DNA from: Pollenia angustigena
Lineage: Eukaryota; Arthropoda; Insecta; Diptera; Polleniidae
Reading direction: 5' to 3'
DNA: 64,000 nt
Assembly (NCBI GenBank): GCA_930367215.1
Contig: OV884057.1
Coordinates: forward strand, 112,121,284-112,185,283
This document shows, piece by piece, positions 23,901 to 37,000 of this stretch. Under the pieces are notes generated by a model. That model worked only from the letters and a program-made list of their open reading frames with translations, was not told where the DNA came from and did not search any database. The position numbers were made by a program, and so were the translations under genes. Every line of letters starts with the position of its first letter. Positions within the stretch are counted from its first letter, which is position 1.

Positions 23901-26900
23901 ATTTTAACAGTGAATAATATTAAATAAACGTGATTTAAGATTATTTTAATATTTTTCATTTAAAATTAATATGAAATAATGATAAATTTAAGTAAAGGGC
24001 ATACTTTTGCAGAAATTTACTATGATTCTCAATCAACATTTCGCAATGTTATTTTAACATTGGTATTTTTTTCTGTGTGTGGTTATATTTTTCCAAGAAA
24101 TGTGAAAATATTCAGTTCTGAAATGCTTTATTTCTGAAAGATTCGCTGGAACACGGAATTGAGAATTGACATTATTATAGTTTTCTTTCTCGTTTGTAAA
24201 TAGCATTAATAACATCAGTATTATGCTATTGGTTTTCCAGAAACAATATTTTCTGAGGTGAAGCTGATTTTCACTTTCAATGTTTTATTTTCAAAAAAAA
24301 AGTTAGTTATTGAAGTTTCGCAAATTGTCGAATAAAATGATTTTACAGTTTCTTTTACTTTGTAAACCATTTCCTTAACATTGCATGTAAATATAAATAT
24401 GGTGTTCATTTAAATTATCCAATGCACCCCTTCTTATAAATATTCTTATCCAGTCGCCCACGCTTTCTTTGCATTTTAATGTTAATGACGTTAATTATTT
24501 TTTAAATACAACAACATAAATTTTGCAACAAACACATGATGACCAAAACCAAAAGTTAAGATTTAAAAAGCTCTATGGATAAAAAAGTACTGAAAACAAC
24601 GCGGGGTTACTGCGATATTTTTAATATGAAAAAGTACTGAAAAAAGTTCCAAAGTACTGAATTTTTCAACACTGATCTGAACCGTGTAAGTTAATCTTAT
24701 GGCGATTTCTTTTCTGAAAAAAATATGTTACAGTATGTACATGTAACATTTTCTAATGTTACCTATAATCACTGGAAGTGTTACATGTTGTGCAATTTCA
24801 ATAGAACCCAATTAGCTGCTTTTATTTACAACTATTACACTTTCATCATTAATGTACTTCATGAGCGATTTTTAAATCTATTTAAGCGGTTTCTGCACGC
24901 AATTATGGCTTGGAAACAAATATTGACATCACTAATGGCTTAAAAAATTTAAATGATTATCATATAAATAGACTTTTTTTTAAGTCCAAAATTGTAAGAC
25001 AGGGCAGTATAAACACCTTAAGTAAAAGTAAGGGTAAAACATGCAACATGTTTTGCACGTTTTTTATCAACATATTCACAAAAGAACTTGGAAATTTTTC
25101 CCACAGTTGTATTTTTTGTACAAACGAACACAAAAATATAGAACATGTAACATTAATGCAACATTTTTCTCAGAAAAGAAATCGCCATTACTTTCGTCTG
25201 CGAAAATAACCTACACCTTTTTAAGTTGAAATTGAGACAATCCAAATTAATATTGAGAAAATACAAATTAATATTCAGAAAAACGTTTTGATGTTGAGAA
25301 AATACAAATTGATATTAAGAATTCCAATTTGATATTGAGACAATACAAATTGATATTAAGAAATCCAAATTGATATTGAGAAAATACAAATTGATATTAA
25401 GAAATCCAAATTGATATTGAGAAAATACAAATTGAAATTGAGATAAAACAAATTAATATTGAGATTTTTTTCATTATTATATTTTGAGTATGTATTGTAT
25501 ACATAAAAAAATACATTGACCATTATTTATGTATAATAAACATTACAAATTGCAATACATATTGCGTTGCATCAATATTGTCATTGACATATCTGGCAAA
25601 AAAATATTAAAATAAGTTTTTATTTCTAAAATTAAATTTAAAGACAATTGCTGCGTTTGTCGGATATCAATGATAAGAGGAGATATTCACCCTTATTGTG
25701 TTTGAAGTATTTAAAATACGCCTACGTGAACTATTTGTCTTTAATCTATTACCAAACTGTCGTAGGCGTATCTTAAATACGCCAAACACAATAAGGGTGA
25801 TTATCAAGCTAATTCCATGTAATCATCTTCTACATAATAAGTGTTTTGTTCCAATTCGAAAACACAATCAGTGTCCACTATGTAGAGGTGAAATTCGAGG
25901 TAAGATTAGGATTATATCAAAATATCGATATAAAAAAAAATAACCGATATACATATATCACCGATATTTAAAATACCGATGTATCGATATTAAAATAGAA
26001 TTCGATATTTTTTTAAGTCAGTCTTCATTAAAACTCAAAATTTTAGCCGTCAAACAATATGTTTTCTTAAGAACTGGCATCACTGCCTGCATCATATGTT
26101 TTTTTAAACTAATACTTTTTTTCTACAAAAGTACCAACATTTTAAGAGATAACACCAAAATGTATTTCTAATTCATTTTGTTTAATAATTTTAGCAAAAT
26201 AAGGCTTGCAAAAAAGAAAAAACTTGAGAAATGGTAACGCTGCTTTCAAAGCAACTGCCATTTTGTCAGTCATTCCACAATAATAACAGAATTTATTGCC
26301 ACTTTTCTAGTGATGACACTTATGGTGTTTTCTTTTCCAAAAAATAATGATGCATTATAGTTGTGTAATATATTTATTAGGTTACACGAACCCTTACACA
26401 GTGATACATTTTTCTAAATTACAATGGAACAAGATAATAGCTACGTTTTACACTCAACACTAATGTGTATTTAGCGTGCTAAATATTGAATGCAAAGTTT
26501 GTACTAAAAGCGATATTCACCACGCTTGTAGCAATTTTCAACATTAAATTTTCTTACAATTCCAATAAGCGTTAACAGCACTGATTTTCAATAATTAATG
26601 TCAGCTGTTGTTAAAAATTTTGCGACAAAAAAATATAATAAAAGTAAAACAAACGAAAAACAAAAAGTGTTTATATCCATCACAATATAACTAAAAATCA
26701 CAATATAACGCAAATTGTCCGCAAACACAAGAAAAAAATACTTGCTTGCATAAAAAAGTACTTTATGCAGATGCAAAAAAGGGTATTATCTCACACTCAG
26801 TTATAACTGCGGGTAAGAAATGGAACAAATTTGCCATTTATTGTAGCAACATGTTTAGAAAGGAAAGCGACAACTTCTCACATTTTTGCATATATTTTAG

Positions 26901-29900
26901 GAATGGAACAAAAACCCGCACGAATGGTAGCATATATGGAACATTATTGTCAGAAAAGAAAACACCATTAAAGAATCGAAAAATGTAAAAGGGAACAAAA
27001 TGAGATAGTAACATTCTGTAATACCCTTTGTACACTTGCATACATTTCAGAGGAACACATGAAAATGTTGAAAATGTGAAATACGCGTTCACACTTGAAA
27101 CATCTAACATCTACTGTCAATAAAAAATGTCACCATTTCTGAAAAAAAAACTTTTCTTTTTTTTAAATACTTTTTTTCTGCAAAAGTGCCAACATTTCAA
27201 AAGATAACACCAAAATGTATTTCTAATCCATTTCGTTTAATAATTTAAGCAAAAGAAGGCTTGCAAAAAAGGAAAAACTTGAGAAATGGTAACGCTGCTT
27301 TCAAAGCAACTTCCACTTTGTCAGTGATGCCACAATAATAACAGAATTTATTGCCACTTTTCTAGTGATGACACCAAGGTATATTTACACAAGGTAAACT
27401 CGTTGCTACAACAAGTACAACAAGACAAAAACCACAATGTGCCTTACAAATAAAAACACAAATTGAAAAAAAAAAACAACACGTGCAGTTCAGAATAATA
27501 AGCTGAAACAATTTTTACTATATTGTGCATTCTCAAGCATAAAAATAAAGTATTATTGCAAAAAATAATGCATTTAAATGTATTTTGTTTGCTTAGTAAT
27601 CACAAGAATTAAAATTTCACAAAAATAAAATGTTTTTCACAATTTTACACTTTTTTAATTAAAAATGGCGCGCACTAATCATAAGTATGTAAACAAACAC
27701 AAGGAACCAACATAAATAACTTTTGACACTAGGGTTCCAAATGGGGTAAACAGCTGACAAACATATGCCAACGAGTTTACCTTGTGTAAATATACCTTGG
27801 ATGACACTAAAAGAATCGAAAACTGTAAAAGGGAACAAAATGAGATAGTAACATTCTATAAAAATGTTGAAAAATTTTGATTTTTAGCCCTATGTATTTC
27901 TTATGGGAAAATTCCAACATTTTCGCAAATAGATGTTAAATGTTAAATGTTGACAAGTGTGAAAAGGCTATAAAGATGTAGAAATATTAAGATTTTTAGC
28001 CCTATGTATTTCTTATGGGAAAATTCCAACATTTTCGCAAATAGATGTTAAATGTTGACAAGTGTGAAAAGGCTATAAAGATGTAGATATATTAAGATTT
28101 TTAGCCCTATGTATTTCTTATGGGAAAATTTCAACATCTTCGCAAATAGATGTTAAATGTTGACAAGTGTGAAAAGGCTATAATATGAAGATCTAAAAAA
28201 ATTGGCATTTATAAGAAGAAGAATTAAGAAAAAAGCGGGGCTTTCACATTGCAAATTTCTAATAAAAACAGTAAAGTCAAACGAACTTGAAAAGATTTAT
28301 TTTATGCGGTTTTTTATATACATATTAGAGTATCCACTCGATTAATTGTTGTTCGATTAATCGAGATATTTTTCCGCCATTATTTGATCGAATAATTAAA
28401 ATAGCCAATTTCGATTAACGAATAACTTGAACAATTTATGTCAATTAATCCATTAAAATTAATTTCTTTAAGAATTCTACTTTTTTAATATATAATATTT
28501 TTTTAGATTTCTAACTGATTAAATACCTTAGAAATAAATTATATTTTTGTTAACTTCTGCATTTATTTTCATTACACGTAAATACTAAAGCTCGATACAC
28601 CCATGCGTTCCGAACAAAATTTTTGTCCGGACAAAATTTTTTTTATATTGAGTTTGACGTTTACTTTTGAGAGAGAGAGAGCAATGAATTTGTTCGGAAC
28701 GTTTTTTCTTGAATTGGTTTCATTTTAATTCTTGTGCCGAACACTGTTGCCAATTTAGAGATTTTCCCGCTAAATCTAGCGTTTTTGAAATGTCAATCGC
28801 GGGAAAAAATACGTTTTAGCGGTAAGCGGGAAATCTAGCGATTTTCAAACAACTCTCAGCGGCTCATTTTCGCTACAAAAAACTTTCTCAAATTTTAAAT
28901 TTACATATTTTTTACTTTTTCTTTTTGTTTTTTCTGGCTAAAAACTGTTTGTTTAGCTTCACGGTTTTAATTACTTTTAAAGTTTTAGTGAACTGAAGAT
29001 TGTATACGACATATTTTTTCGATTTTCAGTTAGGGCTGTATGTAACAATTCACAACCTTAAGCTTGCTCAAAATTTTGAAACAAAAGGTAAGGTATTGAT
29101 CTTAATTGTCTCGACAGAACCCAAGCACTTACTTTAATGTTACTAATTTTATCTAATGCCTTAAAACGGCAAATAATTACCAAAAATAGCGTAAATGTTA
29201 TAAATATTTTTGCTCTTACGTACAAAGTTTGTCATTCCGGCTAAAACTGTTTTAATATTTATCTAAGACCCCATAAGGTATATTTATTCTGGGTCCTTGA
29301 GTAATTCTAAGTCGATTAAGCCACGCCCGTCTGTCTATGCATCTGTTGTCACTTTCAAACGACTCAAAAGGGAATATAAATATTGGCATTAAATTGTTTA
29401 GAATCAACCTAAGCAGTTTGGGATTGCAGTCCAGCACAATCGGTTCAGTAGGAAAAGTGCTAAAAATTTAAATGTGGAACAACCACCCTAAAAAGTTTAT
29501 CATTTGGTGCAAAAACTAACATAACTAGTGGCGGAATGCACATATTGATATAAGATTATGCACAAATTCGTTCTATATGACTAAAAATCATACTGTTGAA
29601 TCGGTCCATAATTAACGATAAGCCCACTCTAGGAAAAACCTTTAGTGTGCCTAAAAACGCAACAAATAATGCTATTGTAATATATTTGGTCCGCCACATT
29701 TAATATGGCTAGAAATCACGCTGTCAATTTTCGTGATTATCAGTCCATATTTTACCATAGGCCCTATATAAAACCTACTCTTGGAAAAAAGTACGTCTAA
29801 AGCCCTAACAAAAAATGCTATTGTTTAAATTTTGGTTTGTCACAGTTTTATGTGACTCGAACTTACACTGTCAACTATCGTTCAGATCAATCCATACCTT

Positions 29901-32900
29901 ATAATACTCTCGGAAAAAGCTATAGAACGCGTAGAACCGTAAAGCTTTCAATCTGTGTTCTATTGTAATAACATTCTGTCAGTCAAAGTTGTATAAGACT
30001 ATAAATTACTTGTTTAAATTTGTGAAGATCGGCCCATAAATTACCATGTGTCCCATATAAAGACCATGATGGATATATAACTCTAACTTATTTTCTTTTA
30101 GGAATAAAATAACTAGGGAAGTTGGAAACCATAGTATGTAACGTAATTTAAGAGTCATAAACCTTTAAAAAAGCAGCTTATATCTTGATTTATATAAAAC
30201 TTTAAAAAATGTTTAGGTTTTAGCGGTATTTTAAAAAAAAAATCCCGCTAAATTAAATATTTAGCGGTTACTAGCGGTTTTGACGTCCGATTTGGCGGGA
30301 AATGCTCAAAAAAAGTTGGCAACAGTGGTGCCGAACAAAATGAACTGAGATGCCACTTTTTTCAATTTGTACATAAAAGTTAATTGTGCTGCCACATATT
30401 AAATTTTTCGTTTTGTGCTGAATAATTAAAAAAAAAATTAAACAAAAATGGATGTTAAAGAAAATATTGCCCTGAAACTTATTGAGGAAATAAAAAATCC
30501 AGGAAGAGAATGTATTTATGATATGGGAAATCGTTCATATAACAATACTTACTAAAACAAAATATATGGACGGAAATAGAAAAATCTATTGGAATTGGTC
30601 GTAAGTAAATTTTAAATGGTAAATTTTAATATTTTTTAACATAATGTTTACCAATTATTGTAGGAAGTGAATGTTAATTATTTATAAACGATTCCACGTC
30701 ATGAAAGCGCATCTCAGGAACAAGTGTGTGGAAAACACTGCTATTCTTTTTACTTTCAACCTTTTTTGATAAATTTGTTTTGCTAGTAAATGGGTTTTAT
30801 GTAGGGTATTCATTTAATCGGTTAATTGCTCGATTAATTAGCCGAGGGTTTTGTTTAATCGGTTAATAATCGGTTAGTTCTGTAATTGATCGGTTAACCG
30901 ATTAAAAAAGTATTTTTTTATAAATTATGTAATTTCAATTAATAAAAATGAAAAATTATTTATTATTTGCAGTTTAGTAGTAAAAAAAAAACAATAACAT
31001 AACAATACGTGAACTAAAACGAGCAAAAAAAAATAATTCATAACTCTGTAATACATATTTTTTAATTAATACATATTCGGCCACTTTCTGTAAATCGAAA
31101 TCACGTGAAATTGAAATCGATGGAGATTTTAAGTTAAATTTTTTTTTAAATGAACGTAGCTGTTCCTGATTTCAAAAGTTCGCAAATAAACAGTACATTA
31201 TTTAACGTTCGGCTCACACACCCAGGAACGATATCTATTTTTTTAGTGATTGTGTAGACATACACAACTCTTAATAACGTTCGTAACTATTTTCAAGAAA
31301 GAACCGAACATTATATAATGTTTTTTTTTTGTGTAAAAAATGTTTGGTTTTTTTTTATCAGCAAAAAGCGACGAACATTAACGAGCCGAACCGAACACAT
31401 TGAAGTTCGTGGATTTTCATTAAAAAAAATTTTTTAATGATTTTCTACACAAACTCTATTAGCGTTTGTCTTTTCCACAAATCTACCGAACCGAACATTA
31501 AGAAACGATATTTAGTGTTTATTTTCGAACACTGCCTCAAAGTATGAGGTAATGAAAAAGAAATAATTTTATCAATAGGTCTGTCTGAGTACTTTTCCAG
31601 TAACAAATACTCAGTAAATTTTTTTTGGGATAGTAAGACCAATATTACTCTATCGGCTGAAAAAATCTCAAAAAGTACGCAGACAGTATCCAGTGAAATC
31701 TTGCAAGAAAACAGCTGATCGGTGTGTAAACAATTGAAATAACAAAGCAAAAGAATTTTAGCATATGTGTACGCAAAATTGAATTCTCGAGGTAAATTAA
31801 AAAATTATTAATTAAAGTGAAGCTTAAAAAGTGTTGCAAATTAAAAAACTTGTTTATTACACTGTTATTAATTTGGTAAGTTCAATTTCTTCTTAGTTTT
31901 TAGTTCTATTTGTCGGTTTTTATAAAACTTCTTTTGCTTACATTGCCCAAAATAGTGCCGGCTTACAATGGAAAAAAAGAATGAAATGCCCAATACAGTG
32001 CCCTCCAACAGCTTCACAACGGAGAAAAATAATTTGGATGTGAAGTGCTCGCCAGTAACACAATTCCAAATACTCGCCTCTTCAGTTGCAAAGTTTGTCC
32101 CACAAATTTCTGCTGGTTCTATCGGTTCTGCCATCTCCACTCCACTTACGCCACGGTCGCACTGTATATTTGGACGTTTCTAGCATGAAGTTAAATGTTT
32201 TGTTTATTATAATTTATTATAAACGTTAAAAATCAACAAAATTCTACCTACTTACCTCTGCCATTGTTAAATTTCAAGTTTTATTTTCATTTCACAAAAA
32301 CTATTTCATTTAAACAGCTGTTCAAACTATTTGCAAAATCTTGCAAGCGGAAATTTCTCCAGTAACATTTTGCGAGTTCTCTAACTTCCAACTGTCAAAA
32401 AATTTTCTTTTTGGCTCTTTATTTCTGCAAGAGATTTGGAGTACGCGGACAACATTTTGCGCAAAATATGTGTACGCAGACAGACCTAATTTTAAACACA
32501 GGATGGAATTAAAAACTTTTTTATTTTCAATTTTCTAAAGCAACCAGTAGTGGAATTCTCTAGCTTTTAACAACTAAAGTTAACGTTAATTTTACCGGCA
32601 CAGTTTATTGCTTACGGTAACAATACAGCAATTCAGTAACTCTATTTTAACAACATAGCTAAAAATATCAATCAAGTGGCATCTTGGTTAATTAATTAGT
32701 GGAACGTGGAACGACTTAAAGTACTTTCGAAACTAACAAACCCCCATTTAGGATTTGATAGTCTAGCAAAAATTGCAAAAAATCGGAAAATTTGCAAAAA
32801 TAGCGAAAATTTTTAACATATCAAAAAAGCCATACAATTTATTAAAAGTCACTAAAACTATAAGGAATTGCAAAAATTCGGTAAAAAAAATTGCTAAATT

Positions 32901-33424
32901 AGCGGAAATTCGCAAAAATTTGCAAACAGCGGCTATTTATTAAAAATCGTTAAAGCTCTAAAGAACCACAGGAAAAAATCGCTTATATCGCGAACATGGC
33001 TAAAATTCGCGAAAAATTGCAAACTTGGAAAAAATGGTAAAATTTATTTGAAATCGCTAAATTGCTTAAAATATCAAATTGTCGGAATATATAAAAAATT
33101 TTTTGCAAAAATAGCGAAATTGTTTAATATTTCGAACAAACCATAAAATTGATTTGAAGTCACTAAAACTATAAGGAATGGCAAAAATTCGGTAAAAATG
33201 ACTAAATTACTGGAAATTCGCAAAAATTAGCTAACAGCGGCATGATTGGAAATTCGACCACTTATTTTTTGTGTAGAAAAGAAACACTATTATTGATTTC
33301 CATAAGCTGCATCTAAAATGTAATATTTTTAATGCAAAAAAGCAATTCCAAAAAACAAATTTTTTAATATCATTTTTGCAAAATAACGTAAATTTTAAAA
33401 ATGTTAATGTGGCTTTTATTTGCC

Positions 33425-33465
<41 letters not shown>

Positions 33466-34006
33466 ACTACGACTTTAAAAATAAACAATGAAAAATATTT
33501 TGCCGTTAAGATAACTTAAATACCTGACGTTAAGATAGAACTTAGCAGTAAACGATATTGTTAAAAAAGCTACTGAATAAAATGTACGTTAACTTTGCTG
33601 TCAAATATTTTTAACAATTTAGCGATTTACTTGGCTATTTTTATCATTTATCATTTTTTAAAAAAAACTGGCAACTTTTTTTCACATGATTTTTGTTTTG
33701 TTATCATTTTATGAATTTTATATTCAGTCACTATTTAATTCTTATAGTTTCTATGCAGGGGTCTAATCACCGCATTCGATACTATCGTTTAGAATAAACT
33801 ATCGGATTTTTTTGCATACGATAGACACTGACGTATCGAATGAAAACTCGATAAATGTAATGTCGAGTTATTCGATATCGAATGCTATTATTTCAAATTC
33901 AATACATTTCATTCGATATCGAGTTTCATGATACCAAAATATCCATATTCCCATATGATCTTTTTTTATAACTTTTTTGTTTTTTTGGCTGGGGAGCCAT
34001 TGAATG

Positions 34007-34045
<39 letters not shown>

Positions 34046-37000
34046 TATTTTATAAGTGAAAGTATTTTTATAACTATATATTAAAATGAAATTGTATTTT
34101 TATTCAGGAATATATCTTTGAATTATATGTTAATTGGCCTAGGAGGCTTTTATATATTACTGTGAAAGAAATAAATAAATAAATAATATCGATCAATTTT
34201 GCTCGATATCGTATGCGGTGATAAAACCCCACACAGAAAAAATTATTGCCGAATTATTTTCAAACAAACGCTTGTTTGAAAATTTTTTTAATTTCTATAA
34301 TTTTTTTTACTGATTCAAACAATATTTTTGTTTGATTTTTATTTAACCAACAAAAATGTGGACAACTCTTCAAAAATATAATAAACGCGTTATTGGTGTC
34401 AAGTTTTCATAATTTTGTATGAGATATTTAACGCTCTTTAATGTTGTCGTCTTTTTGCATTTTTTTATTTGATCGTAAGCAACACTTCTTTATGTGAAAT
34501 ATAAGAACAACAACAAAAAACACACACAGTCTATTTTTGGACGCTTTGAAAAAGTGCAACTATAAGAAAAACAATAGCAGAAACAACATTACAAGAAACA
34601 AAATCCCGTATTCAATTTTCGAAAACTGTTTGCTTAAATACATGAAATACAAAAATAGAATTATGACGAAAAACATATCGAGTCGGTCTGCTGCCGTTTT
34701 TGGTTACATTTCTTCTTTAGCAAAGGAAAGGATACAGCAACAGAGAGTGATAAAGAAAAACATTGTGTTGTGTGTATAAATAAGACTTCGTTCAAAAATT
34801 ATTCCAACAAAAAAAATGTGTCTCAAAGCCAGCCGTCGGCTCTGCTCTGCCGTCATCTTCTCATACAGTGCTTACTTGTGTGCGCATCATTGCTTGTGCA
34901 AAAACTTTTTTTTTATTTTGAAATTCTGTATATGAATTTCAGTAAACTTTTTGTTTGATTCAGTTAAATTATTTGTTTGAAAAAATCAGTGTTTTTTTTT
35001 CAATAAACAAAATGCAAATAAATTGTTTGAATATGCAAATTTGTTTATAGGACCGATTTCAGACAAAAAATTGTTTGATTCTACAAATTTTTTGTTTGAA
35101 TTGGAAAAATAATTTTTTCTGTGCAGGTCAAAACACCGGTAATGAAACCGATAAGGCTGAAGTGTATGATCTTATAGACTTGTGTTCATAAATTTAGTTT
35201 TTTTTTACTGAATATATGATCTCCATTTTATTTTATTAAAAAAAAAAGAAATAACAGAAACTAAACAAAATTTACTTTCGGCGACTTTTTTGTATTTTAT
35301 CTCAGTTTTTGTCGATTTTATATTATACTAGTTTTTGTGTATGCAAGATTTAATTTAAAAAAAAAATTTACGAAAACTGAACAAAATTGACGTTTGGCGA
35401 TTTTTGGCGATTTCTGACACCCGGTTTGGCGATGGAGCTCAAAAAAATCTGACAACCCTGAAAGCAACCCATAATACAGAATATCTAAATTCTCAGTATT
35501 TTTTCTGGATTTCTCTAAGCATATAAAATCTTCCATTATACCATTTAAATCCTGTTTTATTTTTTAAAATTGTTAACAATTCTAATTGTTTGGATTAATT
35601 CTGTTGTTGCGTAAGTTTCTTCTGTTGTCAGGTCAGCATCTAACTCATCCTGACAAAAGTCAGCACCGAACATTTTGCAAATAAGTTCGTTTCCGAATTC
35701 CTTAATTTATGTTTTTGTACTGTATTTTAAAAATGTATTTATAGAAGGAAATATATTGTATACAAAATAATTCTGAACACAACTATTTTGGTGCATTTTT
35801 GGATAACGTTGTAAAATTGTTAATGGTTGCACTGTAGAATGTATTTTAAAAAGCGAGTTGCTTTGTAACCGACGTTTTGGAACTCACCCATTGTTAAAAC
35901 ACAAAAAATATGGTTTAATACTACAAAAAATTATAATTTTTGTTACAACGGTTAATCGACTGAAATTAACCAGTTTAATCGTTAATCGAAATTAGCCGAT
36001 CAGTTTATCGAATAGTAATTAATCGGTTAACCGATTAACGGTTAACCGAATGAATACCCTAGTTTTATACAATTCAATTAAAAATAATAAAATTAATTTT
36101 CTTCTTTCTTCCATTTTCACACACTTTTATAAAAAAACAAGTAAGAGTGCTATATTCTGCTGTGCCGAATCTTATATACCCTTCACCATTGTGCGAGTAG
36201 AATAGAGAGCAACTAAATAATTTTTACATATACATATACTACATACATATTTACAATACTTACAACTTCATTATAAATGAAATTTAAAAAGCGATAAATG
36301 GTAAATATTGTTTTTAAATCATTTTTAATTTCTATTTGTTAAAATTATTTCGTTAAATATATGAAATAATAAAGAAGGGTGATAACGAAAATCATATTGG
36401 CCATTATGCTAGTATATGTAAACAAATACGAAGAGGGGTGAGGGGATAGGAAGAAGAGACGACAACCAAATAACCGCTTTGCATAAGGACCCAGAATATA
36501 TATATATACTTTATAGGGTGTAGGCCCTTCGGTGAAGGGTATAAAAAACAATCTTAATTATAAAAAAGAGTAATTTTTGGGATTTCAGTATTTTGGTCAT
36601 AACTCTGCTATTTCTTAACCGATTTGACAGATTTATATACCGACGTGTTAAAGAAGAAATTTGCCAGTTATTTTGGCTATAAAACGTGGACTCGGGATGA
36701 TCTATGGTTCCTGAAAATGGGTATTTTTCAAAAAAAAATTAATATTTTGGTCATAACTTTTTCGTATCTGAACCGATTTTCCCGAGTTTTTCAGAAAATA
36801 TTTTCTATTAAAAATTTCCGATCTTCTGATATATAAGGCGTAACCATAGGTCATATTACAGTCAAAAAATTCAGGTTTTTATAAAATTTTTAATACTTTT
36901 TGTATGAGAGGTACCACGCCTACTTCTCCAATCCCGCCCACATTTTGTAGGATGGTGTATATTTATAACCTAAATGTTTGTACCTAATTTTAAAGCTTTG

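Larger units (their letters stand above)
21075..25225 (-). pseudogene. Tc1-like transposase relic with nested insertions
   Basis: Reading the minus strand: VIFADES (25215-25191) joins KINLHGSDG (24699-24675) and RSYIWHKPNTENERKNT, STVKHEGGSEMVWGCIGSAG (21590-21480). Further on, NDPKHT (near 21350) and HLWDELSRKRS (near 21270) follow. These are the standard Tc1/mariner-family blocks (second and third catalytic acidic regions). Frameshifts and stops are present. The ORF is broken by the hAT at 21598-24674 and the MITE at 24700-25187. Confidence 0.88.
30802..36061. mobile_element. 5.3-kb hAT-like element, 8-bp TSD
   Basis: GTTTTATG at 30794-30801 and GTTTTATA at 36062-36069; ends TAGGGTATTCATTTAATCGG and TTAACCGAATGAATACCCTA, with repeated CGGTTAA/TTAACCG inside both ends. 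No transposase recognised. Contains MITEs and poly(T) tracts listed separately. Confidence 0.85.

Noticed and set aside
24910..25229. Pair of small cysteine-containing proteins (MFCTFF..., MQHVLH...)
   Set aside because: They lie wholly within a 488-bp TTA-flanked MITE whose paralogue (26323-26967) does not conserve the frames.
28589..28720. Short MITE ending at TTTGTTCGGAACG near 28705
   Set aside because: That partial inverse match is short; the end at 37581 matches AGCTCGAT...GTTCCGAACAA much further and shares the TAA duplication, so the long element was preferred.
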